DNA of 64,000 nucleotides from Enterobacter cloacae (GCA_014169315.1 AP022133.1:620001-684000); one strand, 5' to 3'. Counted from the first letter of the stretch, positions 43,442 through 56,590 are shown. Numbers and translations are program-made. Notes: generated by a model not told the origin, from the sequence alone.

Positions 43442-44133
43442 TTGATCCCCAGTAATTCCGAGGCGCTGGTTTTTCCGCTTAACAGTGCTTCTGTCTCTCC
43501 ATCCCATGCAATTCGCCCGTCAGCAATGACCACCGATCGCGGTGCAATCCGTGCAGCATCTTCGATACTGTGCGAAACCATCAGCATCGTAAGCTGCTGG
43601 CGCTGGCAGACGTCCTTCACCAGAGAAAGCATCTCCTGGCGCAGGGCCGGGTCGAGTGCCGAGAACGGTTCGTCCAGCAGCAGTATTGGCTGCTCACGCA
43701 CCAGACAGCGGGCCAGCGCCACACGCTGACGCTGGCCGCCGGAAAGCTCTCCTGGCAGCCGGTCAATCAAGTCGGTGATCCCCATTTGCGCGGCAATGAT
43801 CTCCAGCTTCTGTCGCTGTGCGTCGTTCAGCTTCAGCCCCGGATCCATCCCCAGCGCGATGTTTTGCCGTACCGTCAGATGCGTGAACAGGTTATTTTCC
43901 TGAAACAGCATCGAGACAGGACGCTTAGCCGGTGGAGTGTGGGAATGGTCACCGTTTTCAATCAGTATTGACCCGCTTGCCGGTTGCAGAAAACCGGCGA
44001 TCAGATTGAGCAAGGTACTCTTTCCTGCTCCGCTGGGGCCAAGGATTGCAATCATTTCCCCTTGATGCACGGAAAGGGTGAAACGCATTGGCAGGTGCTG
44101 ATAGAGCCAGGTTACATCAATCAGTTTTAACAT
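43435..44133 (-). CDS. thiQ: Thiamine ABC transporter ATP-binding protein
   Basis: 232 residues from ATG 44133 ([18 protein letters not shown]). Walker [13 protein letters not shown] signature [13 protein letters not shown] and Walker B ILLLDEPF are intact. It powers uptake of thiamine and its phosphates through ThiP. The start overlaps the thiP end by 17 bases. The last codons and stop come from the adjoining REP sequence. Confidence 0.96.
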   Translation of the reverse strand: MLKLIDVTWLYQHLPMRFTLSVHQGEMIAILGPSGAGKSTLLNLIAGFLQPASGSILIENGDHSHTPPAKRPVSMLFQENNLFTHLTVRQNIALGMDPGLKLNDAQRQKLEIIAAQMGITDLIDRLPGELSGGQRQRVALARCLVREQPILLLDEPFSALDPALRQEMLSLVKDVCQRQQLTMLMVSHSIEDAARIAPRSVVIADGRIAWDGETEALLSGKTSASELLGIKP

Positions 44134-45727
44134 CACGCCCCGGGAGTTTTTCGATAGCGGTAAATAACGCAAAACACAGCAGCAGCAGTAATAGCGCCGT
44201 GACGGCACCATCCTGGCTACGGTAGGAGCCAATTTGCTGATACAGCCAGTATGGCAGTGTACGGAAATCTTCATTGCCGAAGAGCGCCACGACGCCAAAA
44301 TCACCAATCGATAGCACACAGGCGAACGCCAGCGCCTGTGCCAGCGGGCGCTTTAGTGCGCGCAGCTCGACGACCTTTAGCCGTTGCCAGCCCTGCATAC
44401 CAAGCGACTGGCACAGTAAGCTGTAGCGGCTGTTGACGTCACGCATCGGGGTTTCCAGCACCTTGAGAGCGTAAGGGATTGCCATCAGGGCATTAGTAAA
44501 GATGACGATGCCGTCAGCGCTTTCCGGCAAACCAATGGTGCTGTTGAACAGTAAAAAGAAGCCGGTAGCCAAAACAATGCCCGGCATGGCCAGAATCAGC
44601 ATCCCCGTGAGTTCCAGCGCTTGCCCGGCTTTTTGCGCATGGCGGGCATAGAGTTCACGGCTGCTCCACAGCAACATCATGGTCAGAATGACGCACAGCA
44701 TGCCTGCGGCCAGTGCGATCCGCAGCGAAGTCCAGGTGGCTTGCCAGAGCATGGGCTGTTGCAAAACGGACACCAGATTGATGTTCAGACCATCGACGAT
44801 GACGGCCATCAGCGGCGGCAGCAGAAGCATCAGCGCCAGCGTGATGAGGATAAAATCGGTAATACGGCTGTACAGGCTGTCCTGCGGATCGCGCCAGCCT
44901 GCTATCTGGTTACTACCGGGTGGAATGGCTTTACTCAGCCGCTGGCTGAGGAGCACCAGGACAAGGCAGCATGCCATCTGTACTATCGCCAGCAGCGCCG
45001 CACGTCCGGGGTCGTAGTCGAAATTTAACGCCTGATAAATCGCCAGCTCAATGGTCGTTGCCTGCGGCCCGCCACCGAGTGAAAGTACGGTGGCAAAACT
45101 GGCAAAGCAGAGCATAAAGATCAGCGCCGCAACGGGGGGGATTTGCCTGCGCAGCCACGGCCATTCGACAAAGCGGAAGAACGACCAGCCGTGCATGCCG
45201 AGCTGTGCCGCCAGCTGGCGCTGCTCGCCGGGAATATTCTCCAGCGCCTGCAAAAAGAGCCTTGTCGCCATCGGCATATTGAAAAAGATATGCGCCAGCA
45301 GAATACCCTTCAGTCCGTAAGGGGAGAATGTCCACTCCAGACCAAGCAGGTTACAGAGTGAGGCCAGCCAGCCCTGGCGTCCATAGACGCTCAGAATACC
45401 GAATACGGCCACCAGAACGGGCAGGATCAGCGTCATAGCGCACAGGCGCAGAAGTGCCTGTCTGCCAGGAAAACGCCTGCGATAAAGTGCCCGGGACAGG
45501 AAGATCGCCGGGAAAACCGACAGCAGCGCAGAGAGAAATGCCTGCCAGAAGGAGAAACGGATAACATGCCAGAGATAGCTGTCATGCCAGAGTGTGAGCA
45601 CGTCGCTTTCTGGTGCGTTTAACCACAACGCAAGAAATGCCCCCAGACTGACCGCTACCATCAATACGGCAGCGAGCAGTCCGGGAAGTAACCAGCCGGG
45701 AATTAATGGCTGACTGCGCGTTGCCAT
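44117..45727 (-). CDS. thiP: Thiamine ABC transporter permease
   Basis: 536-residue inner-membrane permease with about 12 hydrophobic segments; two tandem binding-protein-dependent permease domains, each with an EAA-type cytoplasmic loop ([18 protein letters not shown] and [18 protein letters not shown]). Overlaps thiB by 25 bases and thiQ by 17, indicating translational coupling. Confidence 0.96.
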   Translation of the reverse strand: MATRSQPLIPGWLLPGLLAAVLMVAVSLGAFLALWLNAPESDVLTLWHDSYLWHVIRFSFWQAFLSALLSVFPAIFLSRALYRRRFPGRQALLRLCAMTLILPVLVAVFGILSVYGRQGWLASLCNLLGLEWTFSPYGLKGILLAHIFFNMPMATRLFLQALENIPGEQRQLAAQLGMHGWSFFRFVEWPWLRRQIPPVAALIFMLCFASFATVLSLGGGPQATTIELAIYQALNFDYDPGRAALLAIVQMACCLVLVLLSQRLSKAIPPGSNQIAGWRDPQDSLYSRITDFILITLALMLLLPPLMAVIVDGLNINLVSVLQQPMLWQATWTSLRIALAAGMLCVILTMMLLWSSRELYARHAQKAGQALELTGMLILAMPGIVLATGFFLLFNSTIGLPESADGIVIFTNALMAIPYALKVLETPMRDVNSRYSLLCQSLGMQGWQRLKVVELRALKRPLAQALAFACVLSIGDFGVVALFGNEDFRTLPYWLYQQIGSYRSQDGAVTALLLLLLCFALFTAIEKLPGRDVKTD

Positions 45728-46686
45728 TCACTTACCCATGCAGCACGCTGTGCGGCGACCTGTTGCGGCGTAAACTCCAGTGAGGTTTGCGGTTTAGACA
45801 GCGTATCAAAGCCCGCTGGCAGGGCCACATTGGTCACCGGGTACATCCAGTTGCCCGTCGGGATCGTATTCTGGAACGCCGGAGAAACCATAAATTTCAG
45901 GAACTTCTCGGCCAGTTCTGGCTGTTTACTGGCGGCGGTACGTGCTGCAACTTCCACCTGAAGGTAGTGACCTTCCGCAAAATCAGCAGCGGCGTAGTTG
46001 TCCTTCTTCTCGGCAATAATGTGGTAGGCCGGAGAGGTCGTGTAGCTGAGCACCAGGTCACTTTCTCCCTTCAGGAACAGGCCATACGCTTCGCTCCAGC
46101 CTTTTGTGACGGTGACGGTTTTCGCCGCCAGTTTCTGCCATGCTTCCGGCGCTTTGTCACCGTAGACTTTCTGCATCCACAGCAGCAGGCCCAGGCCTGG
46201 CGTACTGGTGCGCGGATCTTCATAAATCACGCGCCATTTCTGGTCGCTTTCAACCAGCTCTTTCAGGCTTTTCGGTGGGTTCTCCAGCTTGTTTTTGTCA
46301 TAGACAAAAGCAAAGTAGCCGTAATCGAACGGGACAAAGGTATCGTTTTTCCAGCCACCAGGGACGTTGACGGCATCGGTGGCGACACCGCTTTTGGCAA
46401 ACAGTCTGGTTTGCGACGCCGCATCCAGCAGGTTGTTATCCAGACCGAGCACCACGTCGGCTTTGCTGTTTTTCCCTTCCATGCGCAGACGGTTAAGCAG
46501 TGAAACGCCATCCTCCAGCGCCACGAACTTCAGCTCGCAGTTGCAGTCGGCTTCAAAGGCTTTTTTCACCGCCGGGCCAGGGCCCCAGTCGGCAGAGAAG
46601 GAGTCATAGGTGTAGACCGTCAGGACGGGCTTCGCAACAGCAGGCAGCGCAAACAGCACCAGAAGGGGAAGAATTTTTTTTAACAC
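45703..46686 (-). CDS. thiB: Thiamine/TPP periplasmic binding protein
   Basis: 327 residues from the GTG at 46686 (LKKILPLLVLFALPAVA signal peptide, mature start KPVLTVYTYDSF). This matches E. coli length; GAGGTG provides the ribosome site. A more upstream ATG at 46734 lies in the riboswitch and is rejected. First gene of thiBPQ, under TPP riboswitch control. Confidence 0.95.
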   Translation of the reverse strand: MLKKILPLLVLFALPAVAKPVLTVYTYDSFSADWGPGPAVKKAFEADCNCELKFVALEDGVSLLNRLRMEGKNSKADVVLGLDNNLLDAASQTRLFAKSGVATDAVNVPGGWKNDTFVPFDYGYFAFVYDKNKLENPPKSLKELVESDQKWRVIYEDPRTSTPGLGLLLWMQKVYGDKAPEAWQKLAAKTVTVTKGWSEAYGLFLKGESDLVLSYTTSPAYHIIAEKKDNYAAADFAEGHYLQVEVAARTAASKQPELAEKFLKFMVSPAFQNTIPTGNWMYPVTNVALPAGFDTLSKPQTSLEFTPQQVAAQRAAWVSEWQRAVSH

Positions 46687-46729
46687 TTTGCACCTCAAAG
46701 TTGAGTGGCAAAGGATTTTGAGCGACAGC
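46684..46729 (-). promoter_or_regulatory. Expression platform: hairpin sequestering the thiB ribosome site
   Basis: On the minus strand CTTTGCCACTC pairs imperfectly with GAGGTGCAAAG, which contains the thiB Shine-Dalgarno sequence and ends at the GTG start. This suggests translational control when TPP binds the aptamer just upstream (inference). Confidence 0.6.
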
Positions 46730-46815
46730 CTCAAATCCCTTCGCCGGCGTTATCCGGATCAGGTTCGACGGGTATTATCTCAGCGCACATCAGTGATGCA
46801 GCACCCCGTTGAGAA
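46730..46815 (-). ncRNA. TPP riboswitch (THI box) of thiBPQ
   Basis: The minus strand reads GGGGTGC, then GCTGAGATAATACCCG, then GAACCTGATCCGGATAA, then GCCGGCGAAGGGAT: the conserved THI-box helices in order. It lies in the 5' leader of the thiamine transporter operon, the expected place. Confidence 0.95.
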
Positions 46816-46854
46816 CGGCGGTATTGTAATGATTTGGCGAATATTACGAAAGTG

Positions 46855-48510
46855 TTATGGTTCCGGTGGGGCAAACCAGGCGGATTTGAAATCAAACCAG
46901 CCCAGGGTGTTCATCCGTAAGCCACGCATACTGCGCTGACCCTGAATCATCAGCCAGTGGTGGATGAGCGGCACAATCGCCTGTTGCGCCAGCAACTGCT
47001 GGCACCATGAGGCCAGGTTCATTTCTCCCGCGCGCCACTGTGCGGCGTCCTGCTGCCAGTCCCGGTCAATGCAGTGTTGGATCAGCGGAACTTCATACAG
47101 GTGCGAAAAGAGTGAGAAATCGAGTGGCAGGGTAAAGTTGGCGCTGTTCAGCCAGATATCGCTGACTATCTCCCCGCGATGCCATTCATCATAATCTATT
47201 TCCTGGATGTCCAGTTGAACGCCTTCGGCAGCCAGCAGCTTGCTCATGATGCGGGCGATAAAGCGGTGTTCCACGTGGTCGCGATAATAGGTCAGGGTGA
47301 TCGACTCCAGTCCGGCGGGCTTTTCGCCGTGAACCGGTCGGGCGTGATGCCAGCGCGGGAGCAGACCGTAGGCCGGGAACCAGTAAGTCTGGTATTGCTC
47401 CTCCGCCTGATAGATAAGATTGGCCGGGGAAAGCACGTGGCTCACCCATCTGCGCACGTCGCGGCTGGCACCTCGGTGGCTGCGGGCGTCAAACAGCAGG
47501 TAATAGCAGCCCTCTTCCAGACGGCTTTCAACCGCTTTTTCTCCTTCGGTTGACCCTTCCAGCGTTAATCCGCAGCTCAGCTCCTCGCTGATTTCAGGCA
47601 GAACCCAGACGTTGACTTCGTCGATCAGCGCGCGATAACCAAAGTAGTCGTCAAAGGCGCGAATTTTCAGCTGGTTGTTGGTATTGCGCGTTACCGCGTA
47701 AGGTCCTGTTCCCACGGGCTGGCTGGCAAAATGGGGCAGGGAATCCCATTCACGCGGCAGGATCATCGACGGGATATAGCCCATTAGCCACGGAAGCCAC
47801 TGGTCAGGCTCGGACAGTTCGATATCAACAGTCCATGCCGTAGGGGAGTGGATCCGCGATATGTGGCCATAAAGAGGAAGAGTGCATGCCCGCTGAAGCG
47901 AATTGATGACGTCGCTGATCTCCAGCTCACGGCCGTGGTGGAAATGAATACCAGGACGTAAAAAGAAGCGCCAGTGCAGGGGAGAAAGTTGCTGCCAGTG
48001 GTGCGCGACATCGGCTTCCAGTTCCCCGTTTTCCTCATTTATGCGCGTCAGGCCGCTGAATATTTGCCGGGCCATATGGGTTTCTGAACGGCGCAACGCC
48101 GTACCGGGTAACAGGTTTTTCATCGGACGATAGTAGAGCACCCGCAGGATGTGGCGACCCTGACGAAAACTTCTCCCGAGATGGGAAACCAGCATCTGGC
48201 GTACTGCCGCTTTGTCGCCCACCAGCTGTACCAGTTGGTCGATTCTGTCCTGTTCAAGCAGGTCTTCCGCGCGTTGTTGCTGCAACGCCAGCCCGGTGTA
48301 GAGAAAGGTCAGACGCGAGCGCTTGCCGCGTCCGGCCTCGGCCTCCCAGTTTAACCAGCCCTGTTGCTGCATGGTGTTGAGCAGCGTTCGCATATGGCGA
48401 CGAGAGCAGTTCAGCAGGTCGGCCAGCTCGTTCAGCGTAGTCTCCTTCGACTGCCCCTCGCAGCACTGCCAGAGGCGGATGAATTGTTGTTGCAGACGAC
48501 CAGAAGGCAT
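46855..48510 (-). CDS. sgrR: Glucose-phosphate stress regulator
   Basis: 551 residues. An N-terminal winged helix (about 1-115; [25 protein letters not shown]) is fused to a solute-binding-protein-like domain (SBP family 5, about 160-551) that senses the phosphosugar stress signal. It activates the divergent sgrS promoter and represses itself. The 67-bp gap to sgrS holds both promoters. Confidence 0.96.
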   Translation of the reverse strand: MPSGRLQQQFIRLWQCCEGQSKETTLNELADLLNCSRRHMRTLLNTMQQQGWLNWEAEAGRGKRSRLTFLYTGLALQQQRAEDLLEQDRIDQLVQLVGDKAAVRQMLVSHLGRSFRQGRHILRVLYYRPMKNLLPGTALRRSETHMARQIFSGLTRINEENGELEADVAHHWQQLSPLHWRFFLRPGIHFHHGRELEISDVINSLQRACTLPLYGHISRIHSPTAWTVDIELSEPDQWLPWLMGYIPSMILPREWDSLPHFASQPVGTGPYAVTRNTNNQLKIRAFDDYFGYRALIDEVNVWVLPEISEELSCGLTLEGSTEGEKAVESRLEEGCYYLLFDARSHRGASRDVRRWVSHVLSPANLIYQAEEQYQTYWFPAYGLLPRWHHARPVHGEKPAGLESITLTYYRDHVEHRFIARIMSKLLAAEGVQLDIQEIDYDEWHRGEIVSDIWLNSANFTLPLDFSLFSHLYEVPLIQHCIDRDWQQDAAQWRAGEMNLASWCQQLLAQQAIVPLIHHWLMIQGQRSMRGLRMNTLGWFDFKSAWFAPPEP

Positions 48511-48577
48511 AAAAGGGGAACTCCTGACAAAAAATCAGCAATTTATTAATCCCTATATTAGGCCAATAATTCTTCCC

Positions 48578-48823
48578 GATGAAGTGAGGAGGTAAATTAT
48601 GAAGAGGTCTACCGCACGTCAGTTTTATCAGCAGTACTTTTCAGCGACAAAAGGAGTGTCCTGGCTGGCCCGTCAGTGTGCAGATCAACGGCTGAGAACG
48701 CTGGAAGAATTGATGCAGTGGGACGTTACGAAAACGACCTTTTCTCGCTAACTCACCTCGATCATGTGTGACTGAGTATTGGTGCTAATCACCCGCCAGC
48801 AAAATGTTTTTGCTGGCTTTTTT
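48578..48823 (+). ncRNA. sgrS: Small RNA SgrS
   Basis: Dual-function sRNA of about 246 nt made when sugar phosphates accumulate; with Hfq it represses ptsG. The start GATGAAG matches the E. coli 5' end. The ptsG-pairing segment GTGTGACTGAGTATTGGTG (48766-48784) is perfectly conserved. It ends with a GCCAGCAAAA/TTTTGCTGGC terminator and a T-run. It encodes SgrT in its 5' half. Confidence 0.95.
48599..48751 (+). CDS. sgrT: SgrT, glucose transport inhibitor peptide
   Basis: 50 codons within SgrS, with a strong GAGGAGG ribosome site. The core is homologous to E. coli SgrT (43 residues): RQFYQQYFSAT, WLARQ, QRLRTLEELMQWD. The N-terminus MKRSTA is about six residues longer than in E. coli, and the tail (VTKTTFSR) differs. 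SgrT blocks glucose transport through PtsG at the protein level in E. coli. The stop at 48751 precedes the base-pairing region by 14 nt. Confidence 0.9.
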   Translation: MKRSTARQFYQQYFSATKGVSWLARQCADQRLRTLEELMQWDVTKTTFSR

Positions 48824-48871
48824 CGTTTACTATTTCACCCAATTTCGATTCGCTTTGACAAGGATTTGCGC

Positions 48872-50050
48872 ATGCTCTGGTTGATGACGATGGGGCGACG
48901 CCTGAATGGCGTGTATGCCGCTTTTATGCTGGTGGCCTTTATGATGGGTGTGGCGGGGGCGCTTCAGGCACCGACGCTGAGCCTGTTTCTGAGCCGCGAG
49001 GTGGGGGCGCAACCGTTCTGGATTGGCCTGTTTTATACCGTCAACGCCATTGCCGGGATCCTGGTCAGCCTGTGGCTGGCGAAACGCTCGGACAGCCAGG
49101 GCGATCGCCGCAAACTGATCCTGTTTTGCTGCGCAATGGCCGTCGGGAATGCGCTGCTGTTTGCGTTCAATCGTCATTACCTTACGCTCATCACCTGTGG
49201 TGTTCTGCTGGCATCTCTGGCTAATACCGCCATGCCACAGCTGTTCGCGCTGGCTCGTGAATATGCGGATAACTCCGCGCGTGAAGTGGTGATGTTCAGC
49301 TCGGTCATGCGTGCGCAGCTCTCTCTGGCGTGGGTGATTGGCCCGCCGCTGGCGTTTATGCTGGCGCTGAATTATGGCTTTACCACCATGTTTTCCATCG
49401 CCGCCGGGATTTTTGTCATCAGCCTGGTGTTAGTGGCATTTGCCCTGCCTTCGGTGGCTCGCATTGAGCCGGTGGCGGACAGACCCGCTACGCAGGCGAG
49501 CGGCTGGCAGGATAAAAATGTCCGTATGCTGTTTATTGCCTCCACGCTGATGTGGACCTGCAACACGATGTACATCATTGATATGCCATTGTGGATCAGC
49601 AGCGATCTGGGGTTACCGGATAAGCTTGCCGGGATCTTGATGGGTACCGCCGCGGGTCTGGAAATTCCGGCGATGATTCTGGCCGGGTATTACGTTAAGC
49701 GTTCAGGAAAACGTAAGATGATGGTCATTGCTGTCGCGGCAGGAGTGTTGTTCTATCTGGGGCTTATCTTCTTTCACTCGCGCGAAGCACTACTGATATT
49801 ACAGCTGTTTAATGCGGTATTTATCGGGATTGTCGCCGGGATTGGTATGCTCTGGTTCCAGGATCTGATGCCGGGACGCGCAGGCTCTGCGACAACATTG
49901 TTTACGAACAGTATTTCAACCGGGGTGATTCTGGCGGGGGTGATTCAGGGTGCGCTGTCGCAAAGCTATGGGCATGCGGCGGTGTACTGGATGATTGCGG
50001 CAATCTCGGTCGTGACGCTCCTGCTGACCTGCCGTGTGAAAGACGTGTAG
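48872..50050 (+). CDS. setA: Sugar efflux transporter
   Basis: 392-residue major-facilitator exporter of glucose, lactose and sugar analogues, about 12 hydrophobic segments. Start 48872 (MLWLMTMGRRLNGVYAA) matches E. coli. It lies just downstream of sgrS and may be read through from its promoter during phosphosugar stress, consistent with the sugar-efflux role. Confidence 0.95.
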   Translation: MLWLMTMGRRLNGVYAAFMLVAFMMGVAGALQAPTLSLFLSREVGAQPFWIGLFYTVNAIAGILVSLWLAKRSDSQGDRRKLILFCCAMAVGNALLFAFNRHYLTLITCGVLLASLANTAMPQLFALAREYADNSAREVVMFSSVMRAQLSLAWVIGPPLAFMLALNYGFTTMFSIAAGIFVISLVLVAFALPSVARIEPVADRPATQASGWQDKNVRMLFIASTLMWTCNTMYIIDMPLWISSDLGLPDKLAGILMGTAAGLEIPAMILAGYYVKRSGKRKMMVIAVAAGVLFYLGLIFFHSREALLILQLFNAVFIGIVAGIGMLWFQDLMPGRAGSATTLFTNSISTGVILAGVIQGALSQSYGHAAVYWMIAAISVVTLLLTCRVKDV

Positions 50051-50064
50051 CCTGTTGCGAAGGT

Positions 50065-50090
50065 CTGAGCCAGAAACCGTTCTGGCTCAG
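50065..50090. terminator. Hairpin between setA and the cytochrome b561-like gene
   Basis: CTGAGCCAGAA, loop ACCG, TTCTGGCTCAG: a perfect 11-bp stem in the convergent gap, without a U-tract. Confidence 0.7.
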
Positions 50091-50110
50091 AGAATATGCC
50101 TGTTACTGCA

Positions 50111-50692
50111 TTATTCTGAGTACTGATATTTCCGCTGTGCGCGTAATGTCAGGTACATATGGGCTATCCCCATAAAGCCGTGTGCCCAGAAATAGGTTTC
50201 GATAAAGACCGTCAGGAATTTATGCAGATCCAGTACCGACTCGGTAAGAGAGGAGACGGGCCCGATCGTTGCGTTCAGTACGAACCAGGCTGCGCCACAG
50301 ACGGCAACACCCAGCAGAGCCAGCACGCCTAAACCCTGCACCGTTGCGGCCATACCGCCAGCGTGGGCATCCGGGAGCTGGCGTTGTGTCAGGGTGCGAA
50401 TGTCGTCAACGATCCCGCGGAAATCCAGCGTCATCCAGGCGTAGTAATATTTAAATCCACGTTGCGTTAACATCCACGCCATCATAGCAATACCGCAGAA
50501 AATTAACCCAAAGCCTGAGATGACATGTATCCAGGTGACGATACTCGTGAAACCAGATTCACTGAGTGCTTCACTTACGGTGTAGTTAGAATTGATAATC
50601 TGAGCCAGTACCAGCACTGCAACAATGATGTGCAGTACGCGAAGAAAAGGCGTTTCTTTATGTGGAAGCGTACTGCGTATTGTTGGGGTCAT
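50111..50692 (-). CDS. Cytochrome b561-like membrane protein
   Basis: 193 residues with four hydrophobic segments (about 17-34, 52-75, 115-140, 158-183), fitting the cytochrome b/b6 N-terminal domain (DUF4405/b561-type) family. Candidate heme-b histidines are H21, H56, H157, H171 and H178, in or near the membrane segments. It has no partner dehydrogenase nearby. It sits between setA and leuD, where E. coli has nothing. Its electron donor and acceptor are unknown. Confidence 0.72.
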   Translation of the reverse strand: MTPTIRSTLPHKETPFLRVLHIIVAVLVLAQIINSNYTVSEALSESGFTSIVTWIHVISGFGLIFCGIAMMAWMLTQRGFKYYYAWMTLDFRGIVDDIRTLTQRQLPDAHAGGMAATVQGLGVLALLGVAVCGAAWFVLNATIGPVSSLTESVLDLHKFLTVFIETYFWAHGFMGIAHMYLTLRAQRKYQYSE

Positions 50693-50802
50693 CGCTATTT
50701 ACCTCAATGATGAGAGAGCTAATGTGATGCAGTGTGACGTCTATTAATTAACGAAACCTTAACGCCAGAAAATGTCGGTCACACTGTTTGCATCAATACG
50801 CG

Positions 50803-51693
50803 TTAATGCGCAGGATCGATATGCGTCATCACATTAAGCACGTTAAATTTGCTCATGACTCTGTTTCTGGCATTGACGGCAATATCATGTCCTTCTTTTA
50901 CGCTTAATTTTCCATTTACTTCCAGATGAACATCGACCAGGGCTAAATCACCCATCTTGCGGGTTTTTAAATCGTGAATGTTAATAACACCTTCTGTAGA
51001 TAACAGGCACGTTCTGATTTCGTGTTCCATGTCTGGCTCAAGCGAGCGATCCATCAAATCATGGAGGGCATCGGCAGAGAATTTATACCCCATGTGGGCG
51101 ATAAAAATACCGACAATCAGTGCGGCAACCAGATCCATAGAGTGGAAACCCAGTAAATTACCGGCAATACCGATGGCAACAACAACAGACGAGGCCGCGT
51201 CGGAACGCGCGTGCCAGGCATTGGCAATAAGCAGCGATGACTGAATGCGTTTCCCCGTTGCGTACATGTATCTGAACAGCCCCTCTTTAATCAACAGAGC
51301 CAGTATGGCGACCCACAGAGCCGCCCCTTTGACGACCTGATGTGTCTCGGGGTGTAGCAGCTTATTGCCCGCAGACCAGAGCATTCCGGCACCGACCAGA
51401 AATAAGATAACCCCGATAATCAGCTTTGCACCGTTTTCAAAACGGAGGTGACCATAGTGATGATCGGTATCAGAGGCTTTCTGGCTTTTTTTATTGGCAA
51501 TCAGAACGACAAAGTCAGAGGATAAATCGGAAAGAGAATGAATACCATCAGCAATTAACCCCTGCGAACCGGAAAATAAACCGGCAACGATTTGAAAACT
51601 CGTCAGGAATATATTGACGATCACGCTGATTAATGTGCATTTATGTATTTCATGAGAACGGAGTTGAGACTCATTGCTATTTTGTTTTTTCAT
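50803..51693 (-). CDS. Cation diffusion facilitator (CDF) metal efflux transporter
   Basis: 296 residues. Six hydrophobic segments (about 20-215) are followed by a cytoplasmic metal-binding domain (about 218-296). The transport-site residues are H52/D56 (IHSLSD) and H161/D165 (WHARSD), equivalent to D45/D49 and H153/D157 of FieF. The HYGHLRFE motif (H79, H82) is in the loop. The His at the first position differs from FieF and resembles the HSLSD group, whose metals are variable (Zn, Fe, Mn). Ends 110 bp upstream of the b561-like start. Confidence 0.85.
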   Translation of the reverse strand: MKKQNSNESQLRSHEIHKCTLISVIVNIFLTSFQIVAGLFSGSQGLIADGIHSLSDLSSDFVVLIANKKSQKASDTDHHYGHLRFENGAKLIIGVILFLVGAGMLWSAGNKLLHPETHQVVKGAALWVAILALLIKEGLFRYMYATGKRIQSSLLIANAWHARSDAASSVVVAIGIAGNLLGFHSMDLVAALIVGIFIAHMGYKFSADALHDLMDRSLEPDMEHEIRTCLLSTEGVINIHDLKTRKMGDLALVDVHLEVNGKLSVKEGHDIAVNARNRVMSKFNVLNVMTHIDPAH

Positions 51694-51831
51694 ACTGTTT
51701 CACGTAGTAACCTGATATGTAGGTTATTATGCAAAATGTTTATTAAATTCACCTTAAATATAATGTGATTGGCGTGATTATTTCTGCCAGGTTCTTGCAT
51801 GCGAGAAAAAAACGGGGAAGGGCGGCGGAAG

Positions 51832-51863
51832 ATCTGACCCGCAGGATACACTGCGGGCCAGAT
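51832..51863 (-). terminator. Terminator after leuD
   Basis: ATCTGACCCGCAG / CTGCGGGCCAGAT with a six-base loop, 13-bp stem with one mismatch, just beyond the leuD stop. A T-run (GTTTTTTTC) lies some 17 bases further. Confidence 0.65.
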
Positions 51864-51865
51864 GT

Positions 51866-52471
51866 TTAATTCATAAACGCAGGTTGTTTATGTTCGTATG
51901 CGGCAATGGCATCTTCGTGTTGCAGCGTCAGACCAATGCTGTCCAGACCGTTTAACATGCAGTGACGACGGAATGCATCAATACTGAAGCTGTAGGTCTT
52001 CTCACCCGCCTTGACCACTTCTGCTTCCAGATCCACTTCAAACGCAATACCGGGATTAGCCTTAACCAGAGCGAACAGCTCGTCTACCTGCTCGTCGCTC
52101 AGCGTCACCGGCAGCAGCTGGTTGTTGAAGCTGTTGCCGTAGAAGATATCGGCAAAGCTCGGGGCAATAACCACTTTAAAGCCGTAGTCGGTCAGTGCCC
52201 AGGGCGCATGTTCACGGGAAGAGCCACAGCCAAAGTTTTCCCGCGCCAGCAGAATCGATGCACCTTTGTATTCCGGGAAGTTCAGGACGAATTCCGGGTT
52301 AGGGACTTCGCCTTTGTCATCCAGGAAACGCCAGTCGTTAAACAGGTGCGCGCCAAAACCGGTGCGGGTGACTTTCTGCAAAAACTGCTTAGGAATGATC
52401 GCATCGGTATCGACGTTGGCTGCATCCAGTGGGACAACCAGACCCGTATGTTGGGTAAATTTCTCTGCCAT
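51866..52471 (-). CDS. leuD: 3-isopropylmalate dehydratase small subunit
   Basis: 201 residues; swivelling aconitase-type domain that partners LeuC to isomerise 2- to 3-isopropylmalate. [15 protein letters not shown] is the family hallmark. It is last in leuABCD, 10 nt after leuC. Confidence 0.97.
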   Translation of the reverse strand: MAEKFTQHTGLVVPLDAANVDTDAIIPKQFLQKVTRTGFGAHLFNDWRFLDDKGEVPNPEFVLNFPEYKGASILLARENFGCGSSREHAPWALTDYGFKVVIAPSFADIFYGNSFNNQLLPVTLSDEQVDELFALVKANPGIAFEVDLEAEVVKAGEKTYSFSIDAFRRHCMLNGLDSIGLTLQHEDAIAAYEHKQPAFMN

Positions 52472-52481
52472 GATTGTCTCC

Positions 52482-53882
52482 TTATTTCAGGCTGCGAATA
52501 TCGGCGAAGTGGCCGGTGACTGCCGCCGCAGCGGCCATTGCCGGGCTGACCAGATGGGTACGCCCACCGCGGCCCTGACGGCCTTCAAAGTTACGGTTGC
52601 TGGTGGAGGCACAACGCTCGCCCGGGTTCAGGCGGTCATTGTTCATCGCCAGACACATGGAGCAGCCAGGCAAGCGCCACTCGAAGCCCGCTTCGATAAA
52701 GATCTTGTCCAGGCCTTCTGCTTCCGCCTGCGCTTTCACAGGGCCGGAGCCAGGCACGACCAGCGCCTGCACGCCCGGAGCGACTTTGCGGCCTTTGGCA
52801 ATCTCTGCCGCAGCGCGTAAATCTTCAATGCGTGAGTTGGTGCAAGAGCCGATAAACACTTTATCAATGGTCACATCGGTCACTGGCACGCCCGGTTTCA
52901 GTCCCATATAGGCCAGTGCTTTTTCTGCGCTGGCGCGTTCGACCGGATCGGTGAAAGAGGCCGGGTCAGGGATGGTGTCATTCACGGAAATGACCTGGCC
53001 TGGGTTCGTTCCCCAGGTAACCTGTGGGGCAATCTCTTCCGCCTGCAGGGTAACAACGGTATCAAAGGTTGCACCGTCGTCGGTTTTCAGGGTTTTCCAG
53101 TATTCAACGGCATCGACGTAATTCTGGTCTTTTGGTGCGTGCAAACGCCCTTTCACATAGTTAAAGGTCGTTTCGTCTGGCGCGACCAGGCCTGCTTTGG
53201 CCCCCATTTCAATGGCCATGTTGCACAGGGTCATACGACCTTCCATGCTCAGCGCCTGGATAGCTTCACCGCAGAATTCCACCACGTGGCCAGTACCACC
53301 TGCGCTACCTGTTTTACCGATGATGGCCAGCACAATGTCTTTGGCGGTGATGCCCGGGGCGGCTTTGCCCTTCACTTCAATCTTCATGGTTTTGGCACGA
53401 CCCTGTTTCAGGGTTTGCGTTGCCAGAACATGTTCAACTTCAGATGTACCAATACCGAACGCCAGTGCGCCAAATGCACCGTGTGTCGCGGTATGGGAGT
53501 CACCACAGACGATGGTCATACCCGGCAGGGTAATGCCCTGTTCTGGCCCCATCACGTGGACGATGCCCTGGTACGGATGGTTCAGGTCGTACAGTTCAAC
53601 GCCAAACTCGTTGCAGTTCTTAATCAGTTCCTGCATCTGGATACGTGCCATCTCACCCGACGCATTGATATCTTTGGTCTGGGTGGAGACGTTGTGATCC
53701 ATTGTCGCGAAGGTTTTACCCGGCTGACGTACCGGGCGCTTGTGCGCACGCAGTCCGTCAAATGCCTGTGGGGAGGTCACTTCATGCACCAGATGCCTGT
53801 CGATGTACAGCAGCGGGGTTTCGTTTGGTGCCTCGTAGACAACGTGCGCATCAAACAATTTTTCATATAACGTCTTCGCCAT
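52482..53882 (-). CDS. leuC: 3-isopropylmalate dehydratase large subunit
   Basis: 466 residues, with the [4Fe-4S] cysteines in IGSCTNSR and in CSMC ([11 protein letters not shown]). It forms the catalytic heterodimer with LeuD. It starts two bases after the leuB stop. Confidence 0.97.
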   Translation of the reverse strand: MAKTLYEKLFDAHVVYEAPNETPLLYIDRHLVHEVTSPQAFDGLRAHKRPVRQPGKTFATMDHNVSTQTKDINASGEMARIQMQELIKNCNEFGVELYDLNHPYQGIVHVMGPEQGITLPGMTIVCGDSHTATHGAFGALAFGIGTSEVEHVLATQTLKQGRAKTMKIEVKGKAAPGITAKDIVLAIIGKTGSAGGTGHVVEFCGEAIQALSMEGRMTLCNMAIEMGAKAGLVAPDETTFNYVKGRLHAPKDQNYVDAVEYWKTLKTDDGATFDTVVTLQAEEIAPQVTWGTNPGQVISVNDTIPDPASFTDPVERASAEKALAYMGLKPGVPVTDVTIDKVFIGSCTNSRIEDLRAAAEIAKGRKVAPGVQALVVPGSGPVKAQAEAEGLDKIFIEAGFEWRLPGCSMCLAMNNDRLNPGERCASTSNRNFEGRQGRGGRTHLVSPAMAAAAAVTGHFADIRSLK

Positions 53883-53884
53883 GA

Positions 53885-56547
<2,663 letters not shown>

Positions 56548-56590
56548 GGGTTAGGTCCTTGTCAGTCTTAGGGCGCTTTGCTACGAGCAT

